Origin: Diphasiastrum complanatum
Lineage: Eukaryota > Streptophyta > Lycopodiopsida > Lycopodiales > Lycopodiaceae
NCBI GenBank assembly: GCA_029204225.1
Contig: CM055092.1
Location: 40,514,016-40,578,015, forward strand
DNA: 64,000 bases
Direction of reading: 5' to 3'
Shown here: piece by piece, positions 1 to 12,500 of the stretch
How the letters are laid out: each line of letters starts with the position of its first letter
Numbering within the stretch: position 1 is the stretch's first letter
The notes under the pieces: model-generated
What the model was told of the DNA's origin: nothing
Database searches by the model: none
What the model saw: the letters and a program-made list of their open reading frames with translations, nothing else
Made by a program: the position numbers and the translations under genes

Positions 1-415
1 GATGGAAGAATGCTCAGTAAGAAAACTATTTCGTGCATTCTGTTGAAATTTGAATGAATATGTTCCAGAGTTACAGCAAAGGTTATGATATCCACATTAT
101 TGGATTTAGTGGGAGTAATAATATTTTGATCCAAGGAAAGTCAAAGAATCAGGTGACATGCTACGATTCATGGAGGTCACCCACATATGCACTGAGGGAC
201 ATGAAGACAAAAGCTAGGCATTGGAAACTTATATGAAGCAGAAAGGAGCGCGAACGAGCTCTACATTGAGTAATGAAGACATTGGGATCAGATGATCATG
301 GATCTTACATCAAAGATGAGGATCTGCTTACATGAGTGTCATGAATGATACACATGTATACCTATGCTATGCATAGATGTATCATGTCACTAACAATGTA
401 AACATTAAGGGGCAT

Positions 416-900
416 TGTTGGAAGTAACGTTAAATTGTTACCCCTAAATGTCAAAATAGGATAATTAAGGCCAAACCTGCATGCTATAATTAAGGACCTC
501 TCTTGGTATTGATAGTCTAAGTTAGAGTTTGACTCTAGTCAATAGTATATGTGCATGAATACATGCACTATTTTGGTAGTGACAGCTATTCAAATGGATA
601 ACGGATTAAGACCCTTAATATTAGTCAAGTGCTTGAGCAAATTTAGACATAGGTCTCTCTAGCAAAATCTATATCATGGAGCATACATACCACTCTTGTA
701 TGGGACATAGTTGGAGTTCATCTCATCACTTGTGTTCACTTCTTTTTTAGAGCACCAGTTTGCAAGCTAAGCACATTGGGTGTGTTGGAGCTTGTGGCAC
801 CCAAAGAAGGTGCAAAAGATATCCCATAAGCAGAGTTTGGATGCTTAACAGCCTCCATATAAGCTCAAAGTAGACAATGTTCCCTTGTCCCTTGGTACTA
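416..900 (+). repeat. Possible copia-type 3' LTR, right end undefined
   Basis: A purine-rich AAGGGG stretch at about 407-412 is followed at 416 by TGTTGGAAGT, the usual polypurine-tract to LTR-start junction of a plus-strand copia element. Nothing in 1-415 is recognisable as RNase H, so the upstream element is either very decayed or unrelated. The right end is not identifiable and the coordinate given is nominal. Confidence 0.35.
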
Positions 901-924
901 GCCTTTTTTTTGGGGGGGGGATTG

Positions 925-995
925 CTAACGGTGGGAATAGGATCCCACGCGCTTTGTGCATGTTTTCGCTACTAGACCAGTTGTGCTACTTTGTG
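925..995 (-). repeat. tRNA-derived SINE-like Pol III promoter
   Basis: Read on the minus strand, 988-977 gives TAGCACAACTGG, which fits the tRNA A-box consensus TRGCNNARYNGG. About 30 bases further on, 947-932 gives a GGGATCCTATTCCC segment resembling a degenerate B box. A-to-B spacing is tRNA-like. The rest does not fold as a tRNA, so a SINE head or tRNA relic is more likely than a tRNA gene. A G tract lies next to it at about 911-920. Confidence 0.35.
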
Positions 996-1251
996 TTGCC
1001 GAACTTTGACAAAAACATTCTCTTGCAGACTTAGAAATGTGCTACAGAGAGCTATCCATTTTCTGTAACAAGACTTCACTAGAGGCAGGGGCGCAATGTG
1101 TCTCCTGCTGTAGCAACAAGACTTAGTTCTGATCAAGAAGATGGGCAGTCAACGTGGCAGATGGAGGTGGAGTGACCAGAAGATGGAGCGATCATGGCAG
1201 ATGAAGCGACCAGCAGCCAGCGATGGCTGGCTAGGGCGCCAGCACCATGGC

Positions 1252-1252
1252 A

Positions 1253-1329
<77 letters not shown>
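1252..1329. repeat. Compound microsatellite (CG)n(GA)n
   Basis: About eight CG dinucleotides (1252-1268) run straight into about thirty GA dinucleotides (to 1329). The Arg-Glu and Ser-Leu reading frames through it are artefacts of the repeat. Confidence 0.97.
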
Positions 1330-1331
<2 letters not shown>

Positions 1332-1379
1332 ACTACCAACTAATCCTTAGCTTGCAATCATGAAATGGTAAGAGTAGTT

Positions 1380-2100
1380 ATCTCAACATACTCACCACAT
1401 GCATAAAAGAAACATCATAAGTAGAAGAAACTTCCAATACTACTTTAACATGCAAAGCTTCATAGACTAGGAGTACAAAGATGTAGATAGGTAAAAGCTT
1501 AATGTTGTTGAAGCAATAGCAAACAAGAGAATCTAGATCTAGAGAGGAAGAGAATCCACTTGATCTATCCTCCAATGTAGTCACAAAGGTATGCATATGC
1601 AAAAGCTACCAAATTATCAGGAGAATTTGGGACTAGGAGAGGAAAGGAATCCTCTTGCCCTCATCTCCTCCAACTATCTACAAGACTAAACTACGTGCTA
1701 GAAATAATATGTTAACCAAAAAAGATCACAAAACTCAATAAAGAGAAAGAGAGAAAGAAGACAACCAAAGGCTTCCCCTTACCACTAAACCCTACAACAC
1801 ATGTTTCTGCACCAGCTTCAATTGGGACCTTCTCCTTGCTAGATTGCCCTCTTCTCCTCCAAAACACCCTTTCTGAATCCGTGCTCCATGCCCTCCTACT
1901 TATATAAGAGAATGGGAGATAGGTACAAGAACATTTTGGCATTATGGGAGGCACGCACCTTCCTAAAAAATGAGCATTCTTGGTCCATTCGTATACCCTA
2001 GCAAAGGTCATGTAATCAATCGATAGGTCATTAGTTCAACTTGGATACTTTGCGGGCACCATGCAATCTCCTGCATCACAAGACCTCAGCCCTAAGTGCT
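1380..2100 (-). repeat. Possible minus-strand LTR with TATA box
   Basis: On the minus strand there is a TTATATAA box (1900-1907) followed by AGTAGGAGGGC, a layout common in plant copia LTR promoters. The downstream CT-rich and pyrimidine-rich stretches look like R/U5 sequence. No primer-binding site or second LTR copy was found, so this is a weak call. No coding region is supported here. Confidence 0.3.
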
Positions 2101-2299
2101 TTTCATTGAGTGAAATAGTATACTAGTTTCTTTTACGCACTATGGTTTCTTTTATCACCCACATTGAGGACAAGGTCTTTGTTATCAAGGGGGAGTTCAC
2201 ATTTAGGGTTTATCTAACAATACCTAACTATTTGATGATTGATTTCATATCCACAAACTACTTCAAGCCTTGTATAAGGGCACAATTTTTGAAGGAAAT

Positions 2300-2696
2300 T
2301 GTTGCCCTTTTTGTACACTTTATTTCAAATTCGGGACAATTACATACTAGAAATAGTTCCTAAGTATTGGGCCAATTACCATTAAGGCCATGTCCTTATA
2401 GAACCCATGTACCCCAATTTGCCCTAATCTCTAGAAGGTTCCACCAAATTCTCTAAAAAGTGTATATTGAGTTATCATTTAAACATTAGTTATTAATTGA
2501 TTACTCAAGTTATCGGTATTGCTTGGGCTCTTTGTGAGAGAACCCTTTGCTATTGCTTGTAGGGCTTTAGCCATTGATTATATCATATGCTCTTGCTCTT
2601 TCTTTGTGGAAGATTGCTTGATTGTGTTTATTATATTCATTTATCCTTTATTGGTACAATATCCATAGATTGAGTCTATAACTTGGTATCAGAGCA
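2300..2696 (+). repeat. Copia 5' LTR end and primer-binding site
   Basis: TGGTATCAGAGCA at 2684-2696 matches the complement of the plant initiator-Met tRNA 3' end, the standard copia primer-binding site. It follows an LTR-like stretch whose 2520-2600 part recurs, inverted, at about 36140-36235. The element is cut off soon after: no gag is readable before the gypsy sequence starting near 3365. The left LTR boundary is not resolved. Confidence 0.65.
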
Positions 2697-3364
2697 CTTT
2701 CCTACTCACGCTATCACTTTTTTCGTTCGTTTTTCCCAACTCTTCTTCATTGTTGCATCCAATGTGTTTCTTTTCCACATCCATCCCTTCTTTGTTGTCC
2801 ATTGGCCTTTCTTGCCACCCTACTGATTGCTACAACTTCTTCTGCATTGCTCACTTCCCCTACTACTCGATGTCCACACATCTCCCTAATCTACTCGTTG
2901 CCTAATGCCTTATTTTCTAGCCTTTTGTTGCATACCATCACTCCTTTGACTGCCACTCTCCCTCCACCATCATCTACCTTCTGGCTGCCTATTTACTCCC
3001 TTCCATTTTTTTTCAAGGCTTTTGTGATATTGGATTCGAGCTCACTAGCCTATTTGTAGCCAACTTAACTAGCTTATGAGGCAAAAGCGATATCATACAA
3101 GCAAAAACCATTAAATAAAAATCAATAAATATTTGGGAAAACACCCTAGACTATTTGCAACCAGCTAAGCTAGCCTATCATGCCCCAAAGCAATATCTCG
3201 AATGAAAAAAATATATATATTATTTAATCTTGAAAAAGAAAGGGACGAATGTTTACATATTGTGTGTGCTTGTGTGTTTTACATATCATGTGTGCTAGTT
3301 AGAGTTTTGCATTCTGCCTATGTCTCCCTCTTTGGTCACTTTGCACACCGTGTAGACTTTACAG
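2697..3364. other. Unclassified AT-rich sequence
   Basis: No gene is supported. A stretch at about 3056-3100 recurs in diverged form at about 3158-3205 (both read roughly AGCTAGCCTATCATG...AGCAATATC). Probably decayed retrotransposon leader. Confidence 0.4.
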
Positions 3365-4260
3365 ATTATCGAGTGACATTGTCAGCAATCGCGATCGCGA
3401 TCCGAAGTTCACAGGTCACTTTTGGTTGGCCATATTTGCTAAACTGGAGACAACATTGAGCATCAACTCTTCTGATCATCTCAAGAGGCGGACGGTCAAA
3501 CGGAAAAAAAAACTAATCAAACAATGAAATGGATGCTACGAGCGTATGTATCCCGACGACAATCTCATTGGGAGAAGTATCTGCCCTTGATTTCATTTGC
3601 CTATAATAGTAGTAAGCATTCGGCTCCCGGTTATAGCCCGTTTATGCTTATGTCTGGTAATGAACCTAGATCACCCGTTTCAGTCGGAACTCGAAAAATC
3701 AACTTCCAGAAGGCACCGGATTTCCTGCACGATGTGCAAGAAATGCTTCAAATAGCATGTGAGAATGTCCAATGTGCCAAGGATAGGGATAGACATTATG
3801 CTAATATGAAAAGATCGCCTCGAGATTTCTATTTGCGAATCCCGAAGGATTCCAATGTAATGTGAATCGGCAAGCATTACAAACTATCTGCTAGATACAG
3901 GGGACCGTATAAATCTTGAAAAGGATAGGATCTTTGGTCCCAATTAGACCTCTCAGAGGAACTCAAGTACACCCGGTATTTCATGTAAGTCAATTCAAGA
4001 AAAGTCTACGTGAAGGGGATCATCTTGGTTCTGGAGATCGATTGGACCTATCAGAGGAATCATCAGGTGTGACCTGACTTGAACTTGAAAAGATCTTGGA
4101 TATACCCAAACTAAATGATTGCGAAATCGTATAGTTACCGAGCATCTAGTTCGATGGAAAGGTCATATAGACGATGATGACTCTTGGGAACAAGAAGGTA
4201 GCCCGAGAAGGAACTTCTCTAACTTTAAGTTCTGAGGATAGAACTTGAATAAGGGGAGAA
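3365..4260 (+). pseudogene. Ty3/gypsy integrase and chromodomain relic
   Basis: The translation runs across several frames through the integrase core: an NRDRDPKFTGHFW-like stretch near 3390-3430, then an open 113-residue segment (3524-3865) matching the integrase C-terminal half (LRAYV...LPLISFAYNSS). A GPYK-like and HPVFHVSQF-like region (about 3900-4000) and a degenerate chromodomain ending near DDSWE (about 4170-4200) follow. Frameshifts and stops break it, and nothing upstream of the integrase core remains. The order and the polypurine tract at 4253-4263 identify the 3' end of a plus-strand chromovirus. It is the same family as the complete minus-strand insertion at 7513-12812: both show the AAGTTCTGAGGA...GAACTTGAATAAGGGG run before the LTR. 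Confidence 0.85.
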
Positions 4261-4263
4261 GAA

Positions 4264-4490
4264 TCTCATGCCCGCATATGGACTGATCTTGGATTAATTA
4301 TCCCGTAAGGAGGTCAGTAGGCCTATCTCGGCTCGTAAATTAATTATGATTATGGGGGGTTGGGGCGTTGGGGCCCTTATGGTAGTAAAGTCATAATTAA
4401 TGGTTCGAGGCCTAAAGGTGAAGTGGATGAGGTCGCCCAGTTAGGCTGGTGATGTATCCAATGAGGATGATACTAGTCTCATGTATAGGA
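4264..4490 (+). repeat. 3' LTR fragment of the 3.4-4.3 kb gypsy relic
   Basis: It starts TCTCATGCCC right after a polypurine tract. The LTR of the 7513-12812 element starts TGTCATGCCC in the same context, and the two share a TCATAATTAATGGTT...GGCCTAAA block. The right end merges into the next gypsy scrap. Confidence 0.6.
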
Positions 4491-4738
4491 CTCTCTAAAG
4501 CAGACACATCATCATTGGATTACATAAGTAGGTGAAGCGCATGTAAGAAGACATGCCATTTAGAGATAGACGAATGAGAACAAACATATGTACGCCACTA
4601 AGAATAGGCAGGGCCACCCAAGAAGTTGCATTAGGAATCTTTTGGGAATCTGTACAGTTAGGGCAACAAGTGTCAAAGTGATATTGAAGACATGTACACT
4701 CAGAAGTAGTATCACCACGATACACAGAGGAAAGACAA

Positions 4739-4950
4739 TAATGTTCAACAAATATTTGAGCTAAATCGGAAGCCTTCGCAGTGGTCTTGACCGGAATAAG
4801 CGTAGCCAATTTGGTAAGACGATTGACAACCACCAAAATTGCATCATTTTGTTTATTTGTCCACGGTAACACAACCACAAAATCCATCGAAATGCTATTC
4901 GATTATAGATGATGGTGGACCGAAGCTGGACTGTAAGAAAGCATAGCAAT
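4739..4950 (-). pseudogene. Ty3/gypsy integrase core fragment
   Basis: On the minus strand, SISMDFVVVLPWTNKQNDAI continues into a VNRLTKLATLIPVKT and IFVEHY stretch. This is the strand-transfer core around the first catalytic Asp of gypsy integrases. The match stops at about 4739; the codons that follow (to 4495) are open but unlike integrase, so a deletion junction is likely. It is a separate relic from the plus-strand one just to the left. Confidence 0.75.
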
Positions 4951-5279
4951 CTGGGTGGAGAGAGCGATGAAACTCAAGGCATAAATCGCTGCGCACATCG
5001 CTCATTGCTTTGCGGAGGTGATCTCAAAACTTATGGCACACCTCATCAAGGTAAGTGGAGGAAGGGAGACGAATCTCAGAAAATGAGGGAGAAGTGTCCA
5101 TGAAAAGATGCAAGAAGTAAAGAAGATGTACAAAAAGCTTAATATTGACGGGAGCGAACTTTTGTTGTCACCCCAGATACGCTTAAGGTACACAATCAAC
5201 ACTGAAAGCAACAAAGGAAAGATAAAATTGTTAGATATGAAAAGAGTGATGACAAAATATATAACCGGCAAATACCTCT

Positions 5280-5710
5280 GAAAATGGTAATGGTGGGTGC
5301 TGGGCAGCCTCGAACTGGATCTAGAAAGTGGACTGCAAATAGGTTACAAATGCAACGAAAAATGGTGGTGGGGATGGGCCCTTGACAACCTCCAAACAAA
5401 TCTGAGAAATAGGCTGCAAATAGACTAAAAATGATGATGGAGGTGGGTGCTGGATAGCGTCCAACCGGATCTGAAAATGTGTCGAGATATCATGTAAATG
5501 GCCGCTGGACAGCCTCCAATAGAAGCTATAAAGATGATTTAGAAGCTATAACACCCTGCAAAAAGGTTGGAAAATTTCCCGAAGAAGATGATTTAGATGG
5601 GCGCTAGATAGCCTCGAATAAAAGCTGTAAACACCCTGTAAAAAGGCTGGAAAATCTACCGAAAAAGATGATGTAGATGGAGCCTCCAATGAGAAGAGAC
5701 GGGTGTGCGA
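5280..5710. repeat. Degenerate tandem repeats of variable period
   Basis: A motif like GGGTGCTGGACAGCCTCCAA recurs about six times (near 5292, 5378, 5440, 5503, 5598 and 5685), spaced about 60-100 bases, often followed by GAAGCTATAA or ATCTGAAAA. Spacing and sequence have drifted strongly. No element type is recognisable. The stretch from 4950 to 5280 shows nothing I can name. Confidence 0.6.
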
Positions 5711-6004
5711 ACTGCAATAGGTACAGCCCGTGACGTGGAAGAGACTCCATCACCTTGTGCCAATGACAAATGTGTAAGTTACTAAGTTGTGACCAGTGAC
5801 ATGTCAACATTGAAGAATTCAGTGTTCAATGTTCATTAGACAAGCCGCAAAATCGAATTTGTAAAGTCGAGACTCGGAACTTCATACAATTATCAATACA
5901 ATTTTGGACATTTGAATTTTGACCTGACATTTACCTCTCGCCATTGAAGAACCAGCCTCATGCCCCTCCACTCGAGCTCGATCACCTGTATCTGCCAATG
6001 ATGT

Positions 6005-6106
6005 TGGTGCCTGTGCGCAAGGGGCTATATCGTATCCACGCTGATGGTATAAATGCTCCCTAATCCGAGCAAGCCCACCTATGAAGGAGACGTGGCAGTA
6101 TCTACT
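6005..6106 (-). pseudogene. BED-type zinc-finger fragment (hAT-like)
   Basis: The frame reads YCHVSFIGGLARIREHL then GYDIAPC. This matches the C-x-F-x-GG-x-x-R-I-K/R-x-H-L...C core of BED-type zinc fingers found at the N-terminus of plant hAT transposases and their domesticated derivatives. Only about 35 residues are recognisable, with one of the expected paired cysteines missing, and no transposase catalytic domain is nearby. It lies on the same strand as CCDC22, downstream of its last visible exon, so it probably marks a transposon fragment in the next intron. The remaining intervals 5710-6004 and 6107-6510 contain nothing else recognised. Confidence 0.5.
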
Positions 6107-6513
6107 TTTTGTAAGTTTGGAAAATACCACTAAATTTTGGCGTACTTACAATCTGTCTTAAGCATGACTCGAAACTATATATTGATGTGTGAGGAAAATG
6201 TACATGAGGCATGATCGTTGCTGACAAATAATCTTGGCAGTAACAAAAATTTGGCTTTCCCCCATAAAAACTCATTAGAAACAGTCGTGTGAAGCTATTG
6301 TACTAAGACATGGAGCACTAAAAGAGGAAGCAATCTAAACAAGAATTGGAAGATACTTTTTACCCATTCAAAAGCAATGAAAGCTCAGATGGCTCAACAC
6401 TAAACATACACTGTCAAAAATGGCTTTAGAAAGATACCGTGAAAGCTCATTGATTTTCAAAGATGCAGTCAAAAATTTGTTTGAAACTAAGATTACCCAC
6501 TGGTCATACAAAC

Positions 6514-9500
6514 CTTGAATAAATTTTTGTCATCGTGGCCGTGCAACCTTGTCTCATCTCCTCAATCAGATTGAATTTGTAATCAATCCCACTTTTACCC
6601 GTTTGAGCAGTTCTTTCAAGGTCCTGAATACTTTCTTTCAGTGAAGTCATGGTTCTTTCCCTGCACAAATAAACAGCAAAATTACATAATTGCATACTTA
6701 TAAATATTCTAATTAAAAGCATTTACAGGTTTCAGAACATTGGTCTTCAAAACAATATCAGCTAAGTTCAATACACATGTTGCACACTGTCACAAGACCT
6801 GGATGAAACAATGTTAGTTGAAAATTGAACCACCTCCCCCCTTCAGGTAGGCTACTCCTCCCATTAGTCCTAAACTATATGCAAGGGGTATAATTATATC
6901 GATTTTCAAACACTACTTGCTATCTCTCCCCAAGACCATATTTGAGAAAAGATCCTTCTATGTAGCAAACGATTCCAAGCACAAAATATTCTAACCACAC
7001 AACCCACGGTGTCCCATACCACCATGCCTTACCCTCGACCCTCGCCAACCTATATCTTGAGGCCTAGCTAATCTTCCTAACCTGACAACCAGTGGAAGAG
7101 CTCTTCATTCTCCCAGAGAGAATGAATGACAAGCTCATGGAGATCCTTCTCTATATACATAGTCCAAGTGTATATAGAGATAAATATCCAGACTTATAAC
7201 TCAAGACTAGCGTCCTGTCCCATAAATGAGACCATCACCTCAGGTAACCTGTTACGTACCCAAAAGACTTATAACTCCAGACTAGCGTTCTGTCCCAAAA
7301 ATGAGACCATCACCTCAGGTAACCTGTTACGTACCCTTATGGGTACATGACATTCCCTTTAAGAGCCTCCTCCTAAAGGAAGCAAGCCAGGGAAGTTCAG
7401 GCTTAAGTGGGCTTCCCTCTCCCGAGTGTCCTCCTCTGACTTGCCTTCCGACGTACCAAAAATTCAGAAACCAAACGGTTTCTCAATTGGTGTTGACGAA
7501 CGTCAACCACTCTATAAAGTCCTCAATCCAAGGATCCTATTCTAAGCATGCCAATCAGTAGCAACACAAGGGAACCTGATGGTGGACAAACCAACCCAAC
7601 CAAACCTAGATCGAACGGATCTAGCCCCCAAGCTATGGATCAATCTCAAAGAGGAATGAGGCATCACACAAGCAGCATCCTGCCACCGGTCATGCTATCA
7701 AGCATCCACTAGTGAGAGCCCAGCAGGTATACTTATACCCTCCAAGGCCCATGCACCACTAGTAGTGCACTGTGACACCTCATTGGACACCTCTGCAGCC
7801 TATCTGGGCCACGTCATCCAGTTTCCCAATGACTCACTAATAGACCCATACCAATCCACCATCAAGTGTTTAGGCCTACAACCATTGATTATGACCATGT
7901 ACACATAAGGGCCCCAATTCCCTTATAGTCACAATTAACTTACGGGTTGTCGGTCTACCGGTCCCTAGCGTAGACACGCTACCCGAGACTAGTCATGGGC
8001 ATGACATTCTTCCCCCCTTATTCAAGTTCTGTCCTCAGAACTTAAAACTGGGAAAGTTCATCCTTAAGTTTCCTTCATGTTTCCAAGAATCGTCATCGTC
8101 TGTACATCCCTTCCATCGAACCAGATGCTTGGTAGCTAAATGATCTCACAATCGTTTAGTTCTTGTATCCAAGATCTTTCCGGGTTCAAGCGGAGACACA
8201 CCCGATGATTCATCCAACAGGTCCAATCGATCTCCAGATCTAAGATGCTCTCCTTCACGTAGACTCTTTCAGAGACGGCTTACGTGAAATACGGGATGCA
8301 CTTGAGATCCATCTGGGAGTTCCGATTGGTAAGCTAAGGATCCGATCTTTTTCAAGATCTTAAACAGTCCTCTATATCTAGGGGATGATTAGTAATGCTA
8401 GCCGGTACGCATTACACTTGAATCCATCGGGATTCTCAAAAAATACCCAATCCCCCACTTCGAAGTCTCTCGGTGATCTTTTCAGACTTGCATAATGTCG
8501 GTCCCCATCCTGGGTACTCTAGACATTCTCACGTGTAATCCGAAGCATTTCCTACATATCATGTAGGAAATCCGCTACTTTCTGAACTTGAACGCCCGAG
8601 TCTCTACCGCAATGGGTGATATAGGTTAAAAACTATACATAAGCACACACGGGCTATAACCGGTAGCCAAATGCTTATTGTAACTCAATCTCCATCAGGG
8701 ATAACTTCCTCTCCGAGGAGATTGGTAAGAAAATATGAATACATATCTTAACTGATCTTCTGATCACCCAGGTAATCCTTCTTTTAAACAATCAAGTATA
8801 ACTAGAATCTGAACTATGATTCGTCAATCATAATTCATCGGATTCTTGTCCTATACTCAATAAAAGAAGGCAACAACCAATGATTAGAAGAACTTTAAGT
8901 CCAGAGTCATCTCAAGTTTAGCAAATACGGCCACCAAAAGCGAACAATTCAACTTCGAATCGCGAATGTTCATAATGTCACTTTGGTAATCCGTAAAGCC
9001 AAAACAGATACTCAAATAATTACTTGGTCTTTACCCAAATAAACATAGTCGATTTGGTAAGATGGCCAGTCATTACCAAAATTCCACTATCTTGTTTATT
9101 CATCCGGGGTAATCTACCAATCACAATTCTTTCTTATGGATTAGGTATATCCTAGAATCTGAGTTAAGATTCAACAATCCCAACTCTCCAGATTCCCGAA
9201 ACCATACCATATCATAAGAGTACATCATGAGAATGCATTACAATTCTTAAAAGACACATGAGCTGTTCACAAAGTCCTTTCCATCTGGAAAGTTCCAGAC
9301 TTTTACAACTCACACACGGTGCCAATTTAAGGATTGTAATCTAAAAAACGTCCTTACTTTAGACATGGCACAAAGTGTCATTCCAAAGTTAGGGTCTTAA
9401 TCTAGAATACGTCTAGATTTTCCTCTTAAGTTCTAATCTAGAATAACTTAAGATTTATCGGAACCTCATTACGAGAAGTTATAACTTTTGGCAAACAACT

Positions 9501-12500
9501 ATCCAACTCTCCTGAGTCTTCCGAGATAGCATTCCATCCTTTCCGAATGGGAAGAGATAGCCCAAAAGCTTTTTATGTATTGTATGCACACCCATCTGTA
9601 TGAATCCAAAATGATTCATAAATGTTGTGACTTATAAGCAACACATCTCAACAACAATATCCATAAGTAAGATTATATTGTTGATTTTCCACAACTAACT
9701 CAAAAGTAACGCTTCTGAATCGGTTAGCTGTATTTGATTTAGAAAATATTTTAAATGTCTAGGTGTGGTACCAAAACACCACATTTAATCTGATTCTAAA
9801 TCACTTCTAGGTCAATAAGCAATTCTCAATGAGAAATTACTAACCCAGTGAGAAATTGTCTTAAACACAATTCTCATCAATATGCCTATGTATCAACAAC
9901 TAGTTTATGCATGCTAATAAACTTAGTTCACAGAATACTTTGTAGATCCATAGAATTAGAAGTTTGTACAAAAGGTTTTAATGATCCTACAAAGATTCAC
10001 CACATAGCATATCTCTACAAATAACTCCAGATCTGTACACAACACTTTCATAACCAAGAATCCTGTAACTTCGTTATCCTCTAAGAGAGAATATTTCTCA
10101 AAGAGTGCTATTTCATATCCAAAATCTCAACCGAAGACTACTCAAAAGAATATATTGCTAGCATGAATTTCCTTCCTTGCATCAATCCACGGATCTCAAT
10201 TTATACTAAGATCAAGTTGACTATTATCAGCAAGGAATAGGTTTCAACAACCACCATCTTGCAATAGAATTACCAAGTTCTGACCCAAATCAATCGGACT
10301 TATTATCAGCCACTTTTCTACCGCAAGAGTACTTTCTAAATTTCTCCCCTAAGTTTTCAACCCAGATATCCACTATAATCCATAAAGGATTTCTGTGATA
10401 TCTAAATATCCTATCGTTTCTGATTCATATAATAGGTCCATCATCGATATAACAGATTCCTCCTTGAATCTTAGACCGATGTTTCTCCTTGATAATTCTC
10501 TTTTCTTCCTACTTCTCCCCCTTTTTGACAGGAAACACCACGAGTTTCTAAGGGGTGCAGATCATTTGAGATTTGCCCAGGAGAAGAGTCTAAGAAGAGA
10601 TCTGAGAAAATCTTAAAAGCCAAAAGAAGTGTTGCATCATTGTAAACAAATACCAATGATGTCCCAACACGATGACTAAAGCAACGATCTTCTTGGTTAC
10701 CAAGCTTGAGAATTGACCCGTAAATCATAAAAGGATTTCTTGAAGATTCAAGTAGAGAGCATAAGTTTAGAAAACGGTTTCATTAACCATTTTTGTGACA
10801 TCGTCCATGGTCAACAGGTAATCAATATTACCTTCCAAGGAATCACAAATTTTCGGGTTAATAAATGTGTTAAGAAATTCACCAATATATCATTTATTAA
10901 GAAATAGCTTGCTGGGTTTCCGGTTTTGTAGATTTGAGATATCCAAAAAAAAGGGGTCATGACCAATATCTCAAATTTCCGACAAAACACCCGTTTTATG
11001 ACCGATAGTATTTGGCATCTCTAAGATTTACGGCCATACTATGGTCATCTGATCCAGTTAGTTTTAGATCTTCATTTTGGAATCGCCTGCGTCCCATACC
11101 ACAGGTTCTTCTTCCATGAAGGCCCTCCACTTCCTGATCAAAGTGTCAAAAAAATAATACAATTATATGAAGTTCTCGGAAATTTATAAAAAATTCCAAC
11201 TTCACTCAAACAAACATTCTTTCGCCCCTTTTCACAATCTTTACGGTCACCATTAGAAATGGGGAAGAATGAACTGGCATTTTCTTGTTCTTAACAAATA
11301 GTGTTGGTACGCCCACGGCTTCAAGCACATCAAGAAACAATTTTTTTCGTTCCATTTCAGTTTCCATCTTAGGCTTCTGGGTCCTTTCTGGCCGTGCATG
11401 ATTTTTGAAAAATGACACCTTGGCTAAAAAATCCAAGAATTCACATTCTCGATTACCCATTGCAGTTAATCAAAGCGAATCTAATTCGTCAATTGTGAAA
11501 AAGCCTTACGGAATTCCTCTAGGAATTCAGCCCAATCGGGACGTTGCATAAGCTAAAGTAGCTTGGCCAACGATTTATCCAGTCAATAACAACTTACGGG
11601 CTTTACTCACCGAAAAAAATTTCGTTTTTAAGCCCAAGCTGTAAATCCTAAAGGCTAATTATCGATTAAATAGATTTTGCATTTAGTTTTTTCTATTTAT
11701 TGCCAAAATAAAATTCCAACACACTGTGGTCTACAATTTGCAACCATGTGTTTCATATTTTAGGGGGCCATCACAGTCGAGTGATGTCGGGCGAATCTTC
11801 ATTTGCCACCCCTAACCCGAATTTTATTCATCCATTTGCATGTGAAAACCGAAATCTCACATTCGGTTGCAGTCATTATGGGTATAAACTTTCCGATAAA
11901 GCAATGTCCTAAAAAACGTAGTTTTTTTTAACGAACGCTACTTTGCTATCTAGTTTACTGTGTAATGAACAAAAAGCCGAAAAAACCATCATTTACTCTT
12001 ATTGATCCCGTTGCTAACGGAAAAGTGTCCCTAATGAAGTAAACGGCAATAGAAATGAATTGAAAATCGGAAATTTACTTCCTGAAAACCAATATGAAGT
12101 GTCTAAACATCGAACCGATTGTATACCTGGTAGTGCACTTACCACACAACCGATTACACTTCAAACAAAGAAATCTACGGGAAGCATAATCCGCAATTTC
12201 ACCACTTCGTTGCATACTCCACTGATTTCTTGAAATAGTGTCGAGATTCCATATCACACAATGGAAAAATCTCTCACACAAATCAAAGGCAAAACGAGCT
12301 TAGAATTGGCTCTGATACCAATATAAAGTCCTCAATTCAAGGATCCTATTCTAAGCATGCCAATCAGTAGCAACACAAGGGAACCTGATGGTGGACAAAC
12401 CAACCCAACCAAACCTAGATCGAACGGATCTAACACCCAAGCTATGGATCAATCTCAAAGAGGAATGAGGCATCACCAGCAGCATCCTGCCACCGGTCAT

